Assembly: GCF_963666145.1 (NCBI RefSeq)
Contig: NZ_OY762614.1
Location: 982,501 to 1,046,500, forward strand
Reading direction: 5' to 3'
DNA: 64,000 nt
Source of the DNA: an uncultured Desulfobacter sp.
GTDB lineage: Bacteria; Desulfobacterota; Desulfobacteria; Desulfobacterales; Desulfobacteraceae
A program made the translations under genes and the position numbers. Positions 8,555-17,540 of the stretch are shown here, in pieces. Under the pieces are notes generated by a model. It saw only the letters and a program-made list of their open reading frames with translations. It ran no database searches and was not told the origin of the DNA. The number at the start of each line of letters is the position of its first letter. The first letter of the stretch is position 1.

Positions 8555-10576
8555 ATGGGAATGACTTCCCGCATCATAGCAACACTAATGACATTTTTGC
8601 TCTGGTTCCCGGCGCAGAATGTCCGGGCTTCGGATACTATGCTCATGTTTGTGGGCGAGGATCTTGAAGTTCTAAGCATTGCCTCCCGCAGGGAGGAGGC
8701 GGCCTGGAGTGCGCCTGCCATTGCCGATGTCATTACCCGTGAAAGGTTTGAAAATAAGGGGGCGGTGACCCTCTCCCAGGCTCTGGCCGATCAGCCCGGA
8801 TTTTACATGAACCAGACAGAGAAGGGAACGGTTCCCTATCTGCGGGGCATACAAAACTCAACACTTTTCCTCTTCGATACCGTTCCCATGGGATCCGGCA
8901 TCCGTAAGTCCGACAATATGATCGACTATGAAACCTCCCTTGCCCCTGTCAAGCGAATTGAAATTGTCCGGGGCACAGGCTCAGTGCTTTGGGGCCCGGA
9001 CGCCTTTGCCGGAGTGGTCAACGCGGTGCCGTTATCGGGCAGAGATTTCCAGGGCCTGGAGACCGGACTTCTCATCACATCGGAAGATTCTCCGGGAGAA
9101 GCATATGTGAACTGGGGGGGCAGATCTTCAAACTGGACAGGTTTTGTATCTGTTTCCGGGCGCAGGGCGGATAAAGCCGACGATCCTTACAACGTGGTGC
9201 ACTTCTGGGAAGATATTGACCTGAAAGCCCCCCTTGCATCCCGCTACGGCAGGGGTAAGCCGGATGACTCCCATTTTGTGAATCTGTATGCCAGCGCAGG
9301 CTACAGCGACTGGCTGACCTTCTCGGCAAAGGTGGCAGACAACAAGAATGCATACACGGTCTCAGACTGGGAAGGCATTTACAGCTGGGAAGAGCAGGCA
9401 GTCAATCGATCAGCGCAATACAAGGTAGAGGCCGCCAGACGGTTCAGCCCGGACAACGGAATCCGATTTACAGGCTACTACAGCCAGACCCGTCAGGATC
9501 TGTCTTTTGTGGACAAGACCTTTAATGTGGATGAAACCTCCTGGTTCGGAGAGGTCATCTATGACCACTCTTTTTTTAACAGCAGCGGTTTAGTAACGGT
9601 GGGCACGTCGATAAAACACGATGATTTTCAAGGGGTTCCGGTGTGGGAAACTTTTTTGCCGGACTATTTCACGCCTGACAATGAATTCTCTGTTCCCGAT
9701 GTCAACCAAATCAATACTGACAATTCTCTAAAATCCTTTTTCGGCCAGTACCGCCATGATATAGAACCCATTGAGGTGTGGGCCGGCATCCGGTATGACA
9801 ACCACAAAGCATATGAAGACCGGGCCAGCTACAATGTGGGCTTTGCCTGGGATCTGGGGCAGTTTAAGTTCAAATCCCTCTACGGCACGGCCTACAGAAG
9901 TCCTTTTGCCCGGCAGATAGATGAAACAGACGGGGACAGTCTAGAGCAAATCCGTAATTTCAACGTTCAGATATCCTGGAAGAACCAGGATACAAAGGCT
10001 GCCGTCACTCTGTTTCAAAACAAAATTTCCAACCATGTGATGGAAGACCGCTATGCCGGTGCCGGGTTGTCAACGGCCAACAGCCAGACCATCGAAGGGA
10101 TGGAACTTGAGATGTCCCATCAATTTTTCGGATCGTTATCAATTTCAGGAAACCTGACCCTTCTGGACAACAACGGCCCCAGAGAGACCTATTTTTACCA
10201 CGATTATAACCATTATGACGATCAGGGTAATTTAGTCGAAAAACATTACCAGGCGCTGGAATACGCCTATGACACGGGCCCCACGACCATGGGAAATATC
10301 CAGGCAAAATGGCAGATGACAGACCACCTGACCCTGGCTCCTGAACTTCGGTACTTTTCCAGACGAAAACTCTACTATCCCGTGTCCGACGAGACCCGGA
10401 TCTGTCCGGAAGCCTGGATCATGGACATCAATTTAAACATCAAGGATATTCTACCCTTTGATCTGACCCTGTTTGTGAACAATTTATTTGATCATGAGTA
10501 TCTATCACCTGGCCTCTATTCCATCACCCGGGCTTCGGGGTTGAGCGCTGGGATTCATTTCTCTTATCAATGGTAA
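8555..10576 (+). CDS. TonB-dependent outer-membrane receptor
   Basis: 673 residues with a signal peptide (about 1-26, ending NVRASD). A plug domain follows (DVITRERFENKGAVTLSQAL, YLRGIQNSTLFLFD, RIEIVRGTGSVLWGPDAFAG), then a beta-barrel ending in the typical C-terminal aromatic residue (HFSYQW). EDLEVLSIAS near the mature N-terminus may serve as TonB box. It starts one base after the response-regulator stop, so binding protein, kinase, regulator and receptor form one unit. The substrate is not evident; the family carries siderophores, cobalamin, metals or glycans. No TonB/ExbB/ExbD gene is in the window. Confidence 0.9.
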   Translation: MGMTSRIIATLMTFLLWFPAQNVRASDTMLMFVGEDLEVLSIASRREEAAWSAPAIADVITRERFENKGAVTLSQALADQPGFYMNQTEKGTVPYLRGIQNSTLFLFDTVPMGSGIRKSDNMIDYETSLAPVKRIEIVRGTGSVLWGPDAFAGVVNAVPLSGRDFQGLETGLLITSEDSPGEAYVNWGGRSSNWTGFVSVSGRRADKADDPYNVVHFWEDIDLKAPLASRYGRGKPDDSHFVNLYASAGYSDWLTFSAKVADNKNAYTVSDWEGIYSWEEQAVNRSAQYKVEAARRFSPDNGIRFTGYYSQTRQDLSFVDKTFNVDETSWFGEVIYDHSFFNSSGLVTVGTSIKHDDFQGVPVWETFLPDYFTPDNEFSVPDVNQINTDNSLKSFFGQYRHDIEPIEVWAGIRYDNHKAYEDRASYNVGFAWDLGQFKFKSLYGTAYRSPFARQIDETDGDSLEQIRNFNVQISWKNQDTKAAVTLFQNKISNHVMEDRYAGAGLSTANSQTIEGMELEMSHQFFGSLSISGNLTLLDNNGPRETYFYHDYNHYDDQGNLVEKHYQALEYAYDTGPTTMGNIQAKWQMTDHLTLAPELRYFSRRKLYYPVSDETRICPEAWIMDINLNIKDILPFDLTLFVNNLFDHEYLSPGLYSITRASGLSAGIHFSYQW

Positions 10577-10584
10577 GGATTATC

Positions 10585-10647
10585 CACAAGAAGTTCACGA
10601 AGGACACGAAGAATTTCCTTCGTGAACTTCGTGTTCTTCGTGGTTTT
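10585..10647. repeat. CACGAAG palindromic repeat, copy A
   Basis: Left arm CCACAAGAAGTTCACGAAGG.. and right arm ..CTTCGTGTTCTTCGTGG form an imperfect palindrome made of CACGAAG heptamers at 9-nt spacing around a short AATTT loop. It lies just past the receptor stop codon and could also act as an RNA hairpin. Confidence 0.85.
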
Positions 10648-10674
10648 TAAAGCTCGGAGACATCAGGCCATATC

Positions 10675-10690
10675 TGACCAACATTGGTCA
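10675..10690. promoter_or_regulatory. candidate upstream activator site (palindrome)
   Basis: TGACCAA-CA-TTGGTCA is a perfect 7+7 palindrome centred about 67 bp upstream of the -24 element at 10743. That is where bEBP enhancer sites usually lie. The NtrC-type regulator encoded at 7201-8553 is the obvious candidate to bind it. This is inferred from position and symmetry only. Confidence 0.5.
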
Positions 10691-10741
10691 ACCTTACACA
10701 ACGCTAAAAACAAAGAAGCTGAAATAACAAGGTTTTTCATT

Positions 10742-10758
10742 CTGGCACAGCCATTGCA
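10742..10758 (+). promoter_or_regulatory. sigma-54 (-24/-12) promoter
   Basis: CTGGCACAGCCATTGCA matches the YTGGCACRNNNNTTGCW consensus, with the invariant GG and GC separated by exactly 10 nt. Transcription would start near 10768 and read into the CAP-domain protein gene at 11002, leaving a leader of about 230 nt. Confidence 0.75.
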
Positions 10759-10824
10759 TTCTCTAACTACAACCAAACAAAAAAGATTCCCATAGAAAAA
10801 GATACTATATTAGTTGTTAGTCGT

Positions 10825-10849
10825 TTGAGCAGTGCTGCCGACTGCTCAA
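10825..10849 (+). promoter_or_regulatory. leader hairpin upstream of the CAP-domain gene
   Basis: TTGAGCAGT (10825-10833) pairs perfectly with ACTGCTCAA (10841-10849) around a 7-nt loop. It falls inside the predicted leader of the sigma-54 transcript. There is no U-run, so it is not an obvious terminator; mRNA stability or regulation is possible. Confidence 0.5.
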
Positions 10850-10928
10850 GTCAAGGTTGATGAGTATTCAGCATCCTCTCGGCGAACGAAAGACTGACAT
10901 CTATATTGGCTATTAACCGTATTGTTGC

Positions 10929-10977
10929 ATACGAAGTTAATGAAGAGATTACGATTCTTCGCAACCTTCGTGGTGAA
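10929..10977. repeat. degenerate CACGAAG-family repeat, copy G
   Basis: TACGAAGTTAATGAAGAG on the left and CTTCGCAACCTTCGTGG on the right resemble the two arms of the palindromes elsewhere in the window, with several mismatches. It ends in GTGGTGAAAT, like the outer border of the arm upstream of the GxxExxY gene. Confidence 0.5.
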
Positions 10978-11001
10978 ATACCCGCTGCCCATTGAGGTGC
11001 T

Positions 11002-12351
11002 ATGATGGAAAAAAAGACGTTTGCATGGCTTTTAGTTTTCTGGACAGGGATCTTCGCTGTTCAGGCTATGCCGAGTGCTTATGCTGCCGAAAGCAATAAA
11101 GCCGATGCGATATCCCTGATCAATGAGATCCGGCAGGATCCCTTGGGGTATGCCGAAGGTCTGGGCTACGACAGAAACAGCCTTCTGGGGCAGTTGCCCT
11201 GGCTCTGGATGTCCGGTGCGTCCAACGGTCTTGGGGCAGTAGCCGTCTCGGAATTGCTGACACAAAGGGCAGAACTCAAGAACACGGATGATATCACCGG
11301 GAACAGTATCGTTACAATTGCAGGAAACTGCACTGACGCGAATACACAAGCGGACGCTGCGACAATGAACACAGCGTATGCATATGCAGACGAAGGCGAT
11401 ATATCGGGAGTGGTCTCCTTCACGAATTTCATGAAACCGGCTGTCGCGATTAAAATTGTCATCAACTATCAATTAAAAAAAGAGCTTAATCCAGACTACA
11501 ACGGCAAGCGCATCCTGTTATCACCGGCGTACAAACAGATCGGGGTATCGTTCTGTTCCGGCAGGATTCAACAGGAATCTGACACCATGAACGCCTACTT
11601 AATCTATATCACGCTCTCATCTGCACTGCTCAAGTCAGAGGTTCAGGTCGTCAACATGATCAATCAGCTCCGTGACAATCCCGACCAGGCCTATAATTAC
11701 CTGCCGGGGGCCTTGAGCTTCCTGCCCGGCGGCTACAGTCCCCTGTTTTTCCATGACGCCCTGGACCGGACAGCCAAGATAGTGCTCTACGACGAGGTGG
11801 ATGTCATGGCCCATGCATTGGATTTCGGATTCCCCACGTCGGCGTTAGGATACACCGCCGCTCTTGAAACCTTTACCACAGCAGACAACGATGCCATGGC
11901 CATGGGGATATTCTCCTCCCTGCTAATCCGGGAAGCTGCCGCTTATCCGGCAAGGGATACCCTGTTCAGCCCCCAGTGGAATGAGGTGGGTGCAGGGCTT
12001 AACAAGATCGATAACACCTCTTCCAACTCCGTAAAACTGGCCGTGGTCACCGGACAGTCCGGCGCTTCAACAGATGGTTTATTCCGGATTTACGGGGTGG
12101 CATATGTGGATGAAGACCTGAACGGGGTGTACACCCCTGGCGAGGAAGCCGTTGAAAAACTGGTGACGGCATATGAAAGCAGCACAGGAATGAAACTGCA
12201 GACCGTAATAACCAATCAGGCCGGACAGTTCAGCTTCAGGCTGCCCTGCAACGATGAGTACACGATTGAGACAATCAACAATGGGATTCGCACCGGACAT
12301 TTGATTGTCCTAGACAAGGACCTATATTTACCCTTGAGTATACAGCAATAG
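11002..12351 (+). CDS. secreted protein with two CAP (SCP/PR1)-like domains
   Basis: 449 residues with a signal peptide (about 1-29, ending AYAAES). The first CAP-like domain is near 34-210 (ISLINEIRQDPLGYAEGLGY) and a second near 213-345 (VVNMINQLRDNPDQAYNYLP, WNEVGAGLN). A C-terminal domain of about 90 residues looks like an SdrD-B/carboxypeptidase-regulatory beta-sandwich, beginning VAYVDEDLNGVYTPGEE with an acidic, Ca-binding-like loop. CAP proteins are extracellular; their bacterial roles are poorly known. It is preceded by a sigma-54 promoter and leader hairpin, so it is likely controlled by the upstream NtrC-type regulator. ATG at 11005 is an alternative start. Confidence 0.75.
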   Translation: MMEKKTFAWLLVFWTGIFAVQAMPSAYAAESNKADAISLINEIRQDPLGYAEGLGYDRNSLLGQLPWLWMSGASNGLGAVAVSELLTQRAELKNTDDITGNSIVTIAGNCTDANTQADAATMNTAYAYADEGDISGVVSFTNFMKPAVAIKIVINYQLKKELNPDYNGKRILLSPAYKQIGVSFCSGRIQQESDTMNAYLIYITLSSALLKSEVQVVNMINQLRDNPDQAYNYLPGALSFLPGGYSPLFFHDALDRTAKIVLYDEVDVMAHALDFGFPTSALGYTAALETFTTADNDAMAMGIFSSLLIREAAAYPARDTLFSPQWNEVGAGLNKIDNTSSNSVKLAVVTGQSGASTDGLFRIYGVAYVDEDLNGVYTPGEEAVEKLVTAYESSTGMKLQTVITNQAGQFSFRLPCNDEYTIETINNGIRTGHLIVLDKDLYLPLSIQQ

Positions 12352-12359
12352 GCCGCAGC

Positions 12360-12806
12360 ATGACGAACGAAACAACAGACATGATCACGCCCTGGGAAGC
12401 CTTTATCGCATGGTTCGACAGTGTGCCCCTTGCTCTTCGCCGACAATTGTCCCATGTATTCAGGATCTGCACCACGGAAGACACTTCCCAGATGGCCGTC
12501 CAGCCGGAAGATTCCCTTGGGCATTTCAGAAATTGGGTCAATACAAAAGATTTTCCCTTGCGAATTACAGCCAGAATGTTTTATATTCGTTCTGTCTTCG
12601 ATTTGGTTATTTGCCATCATAAAGAAATCTTAACGAAAAATATTTCAGACGAATTAAACAACAATGAAAGCGTCATTCCGCTTTCGGATAAACAATGGGA
12701 CGAAGTGCTCAGATCCTGGGCGACACTTCGAAACAGTAAATTTTCAGATAAATACATCCATTCATGGGCATCTTGGATGATACGATTACAAAAGGAGGCG
12801 TCTTAA
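12360..12806 (+). CDS. uncharacterised 148-residue protein
   Basis: It starts 8 nt after the CAP-protein stop, so it is probably co-transcribed. Soluble and mostly helical, with no signal peptide or transmembrane segment. Tryptophan-rich stretches (MITPWEAFIAWFDSVP, DKQWDEVLRSWATLR, SKYIHSWASWM-like) suggest a small helical interaction protein. I do not recognise a family. The ribosome-binding site is weak, consistent with translational coupling to the preceding gene. Confidence 0.6.
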   Translation: MTNETTDMITPWEAFIAWFDSVPLALRRQLSHVFRICTTEDTSQMAVQPEDSLGHFRNWVNTKDFPLRITARMFYIRSVFDLVICHHKEILTKNISDELNNNESVIPLSDKQWDEVLRSWATLRNSKFSDKYIHSWASWMIRLQKEAS

Positions 12807-12940
12807 AGAAAATGTACCCGGTAAAAACTGTAAGGAACATTTAAAACTTACAAAACAGTTTAAAAACAGAAACATAGTCTCAACCCGTTTCATTTTCAAT
12901 CAGTATATGAATAAATAAACCCATATTAATTTTGTCCAAT

Positions 12941-12956
12941 GCAGAGTCACCTCTGC
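12941..12956 (+). promoter_or_regulatory. short hairpin in the leader of the large RTX gene
   Basis: GCAGAG-TCAC-CTCTGC lies 31 nt upstream of the ATG at 12987 and just before a strong AAAAGGAG ribosome-binding site. A 5' hairpin close to the ribosome-binding site of an abundant surface protein may stabilise the mRNA; this is inference. Confidence 0.4.
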
Positions 12957-12986
12957 GAATTTTAATTAATTAAAAGGAGAAAAATC

Positions 12987-15900
12987 ATGGCATTATCAGG
13001 TACCTTCTTCAATGCAACTTACTACCTCAATCAAAACAGCGACGTAGCCGCCAACTGGTCTGGCTCCGCATTAGCTCACTACGAGGCCCACGGAGCATCC
13101 GAGGGTCGTGCGCCCAACTCCTGGTTTGATTATCAATACTACCGGTCAAATAATACTGATTTGCAGGACATGAACGCGCTTCAATTGTTTGAGCACTATG
13201 AAGCATATGGATATGCCGAAGGCCGGGTTCCAGATTCAACTTATGCAAACTTTGACGAAACCACTTACTTGAATACCTATTCAGATCTTGGGGCTGCCGG
13301 ACTTACCGCTGCAACAGCACTAAACCATTATCTGGTTTATGGTGTGAATGAATCACGCGTGGCCAAAAATGATGACGGCACGACCATTACTCCGACGACT
13401 TCCTCAACTGGTAGTACTTATACGTTGACTACTGGTACTGATACACTGACAGGTACAGAGAACAACGACACATTCAACGCTGCTGAAGGTACTGGTTCTG
13501 CTCAAACTTGGAGTGTTGGAGATACGGTTGACGGAGGTGCTGGTACAGATACTCTCAAAATCACTAAGACTGGTGCTATTACATCGTCAGTTATAGCACC
13601 GGTTGGTTCAACACTATCAAATGTTGAGAACTTGGAACTTATTTCGGGTGCGGGCCTTACTGCTTTAGATACGAGTGTTTCTGGTCTTTCAAGTATCACC
13701 GATATTACAACAACAAGTGTAGGGGCTTCTGCTCTTACAGCAGCAGCAACTCAAAATGTAACAGGGACAGTTAGTACTCAAGCCGCTACTGCGGTTGCCT
13801 TTAATGGCGGTAAGACTGTTTCTGTAACGACAACAGGATTAACAACTGGAACAACAGCTGTTGGTACAACTACTGCTGCTGCGGGTGCTGTCACTTTGAA
13901 CACGACTGGTACTTACACAAATGCAGGTGGTGCTGGTGTTGATGACGTTACCTTGGGTGCGGTTTCTGTAACTGGTGGCACTACTATTAATATCACTCAG
14001 TCTGCGGGTGTTACTTCTGCCCAATCTACAGCTGCTCTTGCTTTGACTACGAACGATACGGTTACCGAAAGTGCAGTTACAGTAGTTGGTAATGCAAGCA
14101 CAACGGCTGTTACGGTAACTCAAGATGCCACTGTAGCAGTTAACAACACAGCGACGACGGGTCGAGTTGGTATTACTGCTGGTGCTGTTAGTGTCACAGA
14201 TGCAAATTCTACTTCCACAACAGCTGCAGGGACAATTAATACTGTAACCATCACTAACGCTGGGGCAACAACAGTAAACTCTGGCGCCTTGACTACTTTG
14301 AACCTTGGTGGCACGTTGACTACAGTTAACGCGGGTACTCTTGGTGCATTAACTACAGCTGCTAATACTACATTAGCTTTGGGCCTTACTGGTGCTGTTT
14401 CCACTGGTGCTGTTACCATAGATAGTGATATCACTACATTGAACATATCTGGTAACACTACAGCTTCGACCTTGAACTCTTTGGTAGCTTCTGGTGCAAC
14501 TACAATCAACGTATCAGGTGACGCACTCGTTACTTTAACTGGTAATACTACGGCTGCAGCCACTGCTATTACAGTAACTAACACCGCAGGTGCTTCGTTC
14601 GGTACTGCAATTGGTACAGCCACAACATTCACCGGTGGTGCTGGCGCTGATGGTGTTTCTCTTGGTGCTACGACTAAGACAATCAATATGGGTGCCGGGG
14701 ACGATACGGTTACTACAGCGGGTTTAGTTGGTACTGGTGGTTCCGTAGCTGGTGGAGAGGGTACAGATACCATTGTCATCACTACTGCTAACGCTGCTGC
14801 GGCTGACAATGATTCTACATTCAATACTAAGTTCACAGGTTTTGAGAAATTAAAAATCAGCGATGCTCACACCCAAACCGTTGACGTAGATGGCTTGAAT
14901 AATGCTACAATTGTTGATCTTGTATTAGGTGCTAACGGTGGTGCATTGAATAATATTGATTCCGGCGGTACTGTCAATATTCTGGATGAAGGTGCTGGTA
15001 ACTTAACAATTGGTGTTGATGGCGCATTAGCAGGTCTAAGTGATTCTATTAATGTGAATATTCTTGATTCAACTGCATGGGCAAATTCAAGAACGATTAC
15101 TATTGGCAACACTGAAACGATCAACCTTGGTCTCGCTGACCGCGCCACATATGACAGCTCTACAACAGGCTCAGATGCAGTTATTCATGCATTTACATTG
15201 GCAGCAACAGGGACTACTTCTTTAGTCGTCACTGGTAACAATGGTCTTACTCTGACCAATACTGGTAATACGGCGATCACTAATTTTGACGCTTCTGCTA
15301 TCGTAGCTAATGATACAGCCGCTAAAGCGGGTCAAGCTGCTACAACTGATACGGCAGCTAATCTTGCAGTGACTTTTGCTTCTGCAAACGAAACCACAAC
15401 CGCAGCTGTTACTATCAAGGGCGGTGCGGGTAATGATGTTCTTACGGGTGCGGCAGCGATAGATACAATTACTGGTGGCGCTGGTAATGATACCATCCAA
15501 GGTCAGGAGGGCGCTGATGTTCTCGACGGTGGTGCCGGTACCGCTGACGTTCTGTCTTATGCAGACGTAACTGCTGCTACTTCTCACTCTTTGACGAACT
15601 TGTCTGGTATGGCAATCAACTTGTCTGCTTCTGCAGTAACCGCTTCTACCATTAGTACAGCAATGGGTGGAACAGTTGTCCTTGGTGGCGGTGCTGGTGT
15701 TGCCGGTTCTGAATTAGCAGCTGGCACAGTTGGTTACCTTGCTACCACAGCGGCAAACAGTACGACTACAATGGTTCGCGATACTGTTTCCAACTTTGAG
15801 AACGTGACTGGTTCGGCTTTGGCGGATTACATCGTAACAGGCACTTCTAACGGCCGTTATACTGGCGGTGCCGGTAGTGACAAAATTATTTTAAACACAA

Positions 15901-16412
15901 CTGCAACGGAAGATGTATCTCTGAACAAAACGGCAATTGCAGGCTCTGCAGAGGATTACGATTTAATCACTGGCTTCACCGTAGGTACTGATAACATCGT
16001 TGCATTAGATTCTAGTTATGCATTTGCAAACGGTACTACAGACGGAACAGTTGTTTTGGCGACAGGCGCTAACTTGGATGCGGCACATACTGCTAACAAT
16101 AACTTTTCAGTTGCAACAATATCTACTAACGTAGCAACAAATACCTTCGCTACGTTCCTTGCTGGCACATCTACGATTGCTCAGCTTGAGACTGCAATTG
16201 GGACTGCATTAGGTACTGCTACAGATGCGAACTTTGCGAACACAGATAAATTGCTCGTGGCAATTGATGATGGTGTTCATACAGGTATCGTTCTCGTAGA
16301 ATCTGCGGCTGATGGTGACGCAATCGCAGTAGCAGAATTATCTCTGGTTGGCATCATTAGTGGCCTAACTGATGCGACAACGCTTACAGCAGGAGATTTT
16401 CTGTTTGCTTAA
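12987..16412 (+). CDS. large RTX/S-layer-like secreted protein
   Basis: 1141 residues without a signal peptide and very rich in Thr, Ala, Gly and Ser. Residues about 4-130 hold three copies of a repeat of about 40 residues (YYL..NSDVA...HYEAHG.SEGR.P). The long centre is beta-rich and low in complexity. RTX calcium-binding nonapeptides occur near 550-600 and clearly at 811-860 (GGAGNDVLTG, GGAGNDTIQGQEGADVLDGG). The end (LTAGDFLFA) resembles a type I secretion signal. A strong AAAAGGAG ribosome-binding site and codons biased to GGT, GCT and ACT suggest high expression. The best guess is an S-layer or abundant surface protein exported by the type I system at 24-31 kb. Confidence 0.82.
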   Translation: MALSGTFFNATYYLNQNSDVAANWSGSALAHYEAHGASEGRAPNSWFDYQYYRSNNTDLQDMNALQLFEHYEAYGYAEGRVPDSTYANFDETTYLNTYSDLGAAGLTAATALNHYLVYGVNESRVAKNDDGTTITPTTSSTGSTYTLTTGTDTLTGTENNDTFNAAEGTGSAQTWSVGDTVDGGAGTDTLKITKTGAITSSVIAPVGSTLSNVENLELISGAGLTALDTSVSGLSSITDITTTSVGASALTAAATQNVTGTVSTQAATAVAFNGGKTVSVTTTGLTTGTTAVGTTTAAAGAVTLNTTGTYTNAGGAGVDDVTLGAVSVTGGTTINITQSAGVTSAQSTAALALTTNDTVTESAVTVVGNASTTAVTVTQDATVAVNNTATTGRVGITAGAVSVTDANSTSTTAAGTINTVTITNAGATTVNSGALTTLNLGGTLTTVNAGTLGALTTAANTTLALGLTGAVSTGAVTIDSDITTLNISGNTTASTLNSLVASGATTINVSGDALVTLTGNTTAAATAITVTNTAGASFGTAIGTATTFTGGAGADGVSLGATTKTINMGAGDDTVTTAGLVGTGGSVAGGEGTDTIVITTANAAAADNDSTFNTKFTGFEKLKISDAHTQTVDVDGLNNATIVDLVLGANGGALNNIDSGGTVNILDEGAGNLTIGVDGALAGLSDSINVNILDSTAWANSRTITIGNTETINLGLADRATYDSSTTGSDAVIHAFTLAATGTTSLVVTGNNGLTLTNTGNTAITNFDASAIVANDTAAKAGQAATTDTAANLAVTFASANETTTAAVTIKGGAGNDVLTGAAAIDTITGGAGNDTIQGQEGADVLDGGAGTADVLSYADVTAATSHSLTNLSGMAINLSASAVTASTISTAMGGTVVLGGGAGVAGSELAAGTVGYLATTAANSTTTMVRDTVSNFENVTGSALADYIVTGTSNGRYTGGAGSDKIILNTTATEDVSLNKTAIAGSAEDYDLITGFTVGTDNIVALDSSYAFANGTTDGTVVLATGANLDAAHTANNNFSVATISTNVATNTFATFLAGTSTIAQLETAIGTALGTATDANFANTDKLLVAIDDGVHTGIVLVESAADGDAIAVAELSLVGIISGLTDATTLTAGDFLFA

Positions 16413-16524
16413 TCCACTACTCTGTTTAAAATATAGATGTAGAATAAAATGTATTTGGGTGGCTAAGTGTGGTTCGTGTCTGCCCGCACAAACGCTCCCC
16501 AGATAACTGCACCCATAACCAAAT

Positions 16525-16558
16525 AAAACCACTCTCGGTTTCCCGAGAGTGGTTTTTT
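16525..16558 (+). terminator. rho-independent terminator of the large RTX gene
   Basis: AAACCACTCTCGG pairs with CCGAGAGTGGTTT around a short loop and is followed by TTTT. It is a strong stem about 110 nt after the stop codon. Confidence 0.92.
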
Positions 16559-16628
16559 GTATATACACCAATTTCTCCCCCCACAAAAAAATGTGACGGC
16601 ACAAATCAATGTTAAACAGATAGCAATC

Positions 16629-16649
16629 CGGGGTCGGGCCATGCTAATA
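16629..16649 (+). repeat. solo end of the MITE-like repeat
   Basis: CGGGGTCGGGCCATGCTAAT matches the left terminus of the two fuller copies at 16800 and 18157, but the sequence after it differs. It looks like a truncated third copy. Confidence 0.6.
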
Positions 16650-16734
16650 CACTGTAATAATTACAGATAGGCTATAAAAAGGCTTAAAAAAAAGACTTAT
16701 AAAGCCATTTTTGACCCCAAAATTGCAAGTTTAA

Positions 16735-16769
16735 AGCCCCTTACCACCTTGGTGGTGGGGGACTTTTTC
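16735..16769 (+). terminator. terminator-like hairpin in the repeat-rich gap
   Basis: GCCCCTTACCACC pairs with GGTGGTGGGG around TT and is followed by a T-rich run (ACTTTTTC). No live gene ends immediately upstream, so it may be a relic of a lost gene or part of a repeat. Confidence 0.5.
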
Positions 16770-16799
16770 TTTGTTTGGTTCGGGGTCGGTTATCCGATT

Positions 16800-16932
16800 C
16801 GGGGTCGGGTCATGCTAATCACCCTATATCACTGATTTTGAGTCCGAAAAAAGCGATATATCCTTGGAAAATACATATAAATGGGAAGTATTTCCTTAAA
16901 CTTAAGTGATTTAGTGTGGCCCGCCTCTCCGA
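16800..16932. repeat. MITE-like element, copy 1
   Basis: About 133 bp, from CGGGGTCGGGTCATGCTAAT to TTAGTGTGGCCCGCCTCTCC. The interior (CCTATATCACTGATTTTGAG, GGGAAGTATTTCCTTAAACT) is nearly identical to copy 2 at 18157. The ends are imperfect inverted repeats of about 20 bp. It encodes nothing and looks like a non-autonomous element. Confidence 0.8.
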
Positions 16933-16971
16933 TGTATAATTTTACCAGTAGAGTAGAGGAAGGGGTGCTAT

Positions 16972-17239
16972 GTAAGCGATATTTAAACCCCATCTACCGC
17001 CACGCCCAGCGAGCCCATATAATGCCTCCAAACTAAAAGGAGGCGACCCCATGCCAAGATCAAGAAAAGCAACAAATGAAAGACTTAGCAGTTACTGGAA
17101 ATAAAACATCGAACGCTGGGAGGCATCAGGGCTGACCCAGACAGAATATTGCAGACGCAATGACCTGTCCAAGGACAGGTTCACATATTGGAAAAGAAAA
17201 TTTAAAGGACAGGATCGTCCTGTGGAATTCATCCAGTTG
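16972..17239 (+). pseudogene. IS66-family left end with broken accessory gene (TnpA/OrfA)
   Basis: GTAAGCGATATTTAA at 16972 resembles an IS66-family terminal repeat. From ATG 17051 the frame reads MPRSRKATNERLSSYWK, hits a TAA at 17102, then continues in frame NIERWEASGLTQTEYCRRND and ..FTYWKRKFKG, the typical IS66 OrfA helix-turn-helix. Sequence similarity stops near 17239, where a group II intron reverse-transcriptase fragment begins on the other strand. It is a dead remnant. Confidence 0.78.
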
Positions 17240-17540
17240 CATCATGGGCTGATTTACCAGGACGGAATCCATATGAGCAATCCAGAAAATCTACCTCGAA
17301 TATAGGTTCGAAGATCAACAGGGCCGCCATTTGTGAGACCCTATCTCGAATAGTCGGTATACCCAATGGTCGCTGTCTGCCATCCGGTTTCGGAATATAT
17401 ACCCTACGCACGGCTTCCGGTTTGTAGGTCTTGGTTTTCAGTGCTTCATGGATAGAGTCGACAAAACCGTTTGACCCTTCAGGACTATTCTCAATATCCT
17501 GGAATGTCATTCCGTCTACTCCAGCTGCGCCCCCTTTTGC
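17240..17540 (-). pseudogene. group II intron reverse transcriptase fragment (LtrA-type)
   Basis: On the minus strand the frame reads KGGAAGVDGMTFQDIE, then RVYIPKPDGRQRPLGIPTIR, QMAALLIFEPIFE and CSYGFRPGKSAHDA. This is the N-terminal third of the LtrA reverse-transcriptase domain. Both ends are lost: the upstream side joins an Rpn-family fragment and the downstream side joins the IS66 remnant. No intron ribozyme is apparent next to it. It cannot be functional. Confidence 0.85.

Noticed and set aside
14120..14836. 238-codon open frame on the minus strand within the large RTX gene
   Set aside because: It is antisense to a Thr/Ala/Gly-rich gene whose codons avoid stops on the other strand. 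The product is a Val/Ala/Pro string with no domain and no ribosome-binding site.
17471..17518. Intact start for the Rpn-type gene
   Set aside because: The first 16 codons lie in antisense reverse-transcriptase sequence; real family similarity begins near 17519.
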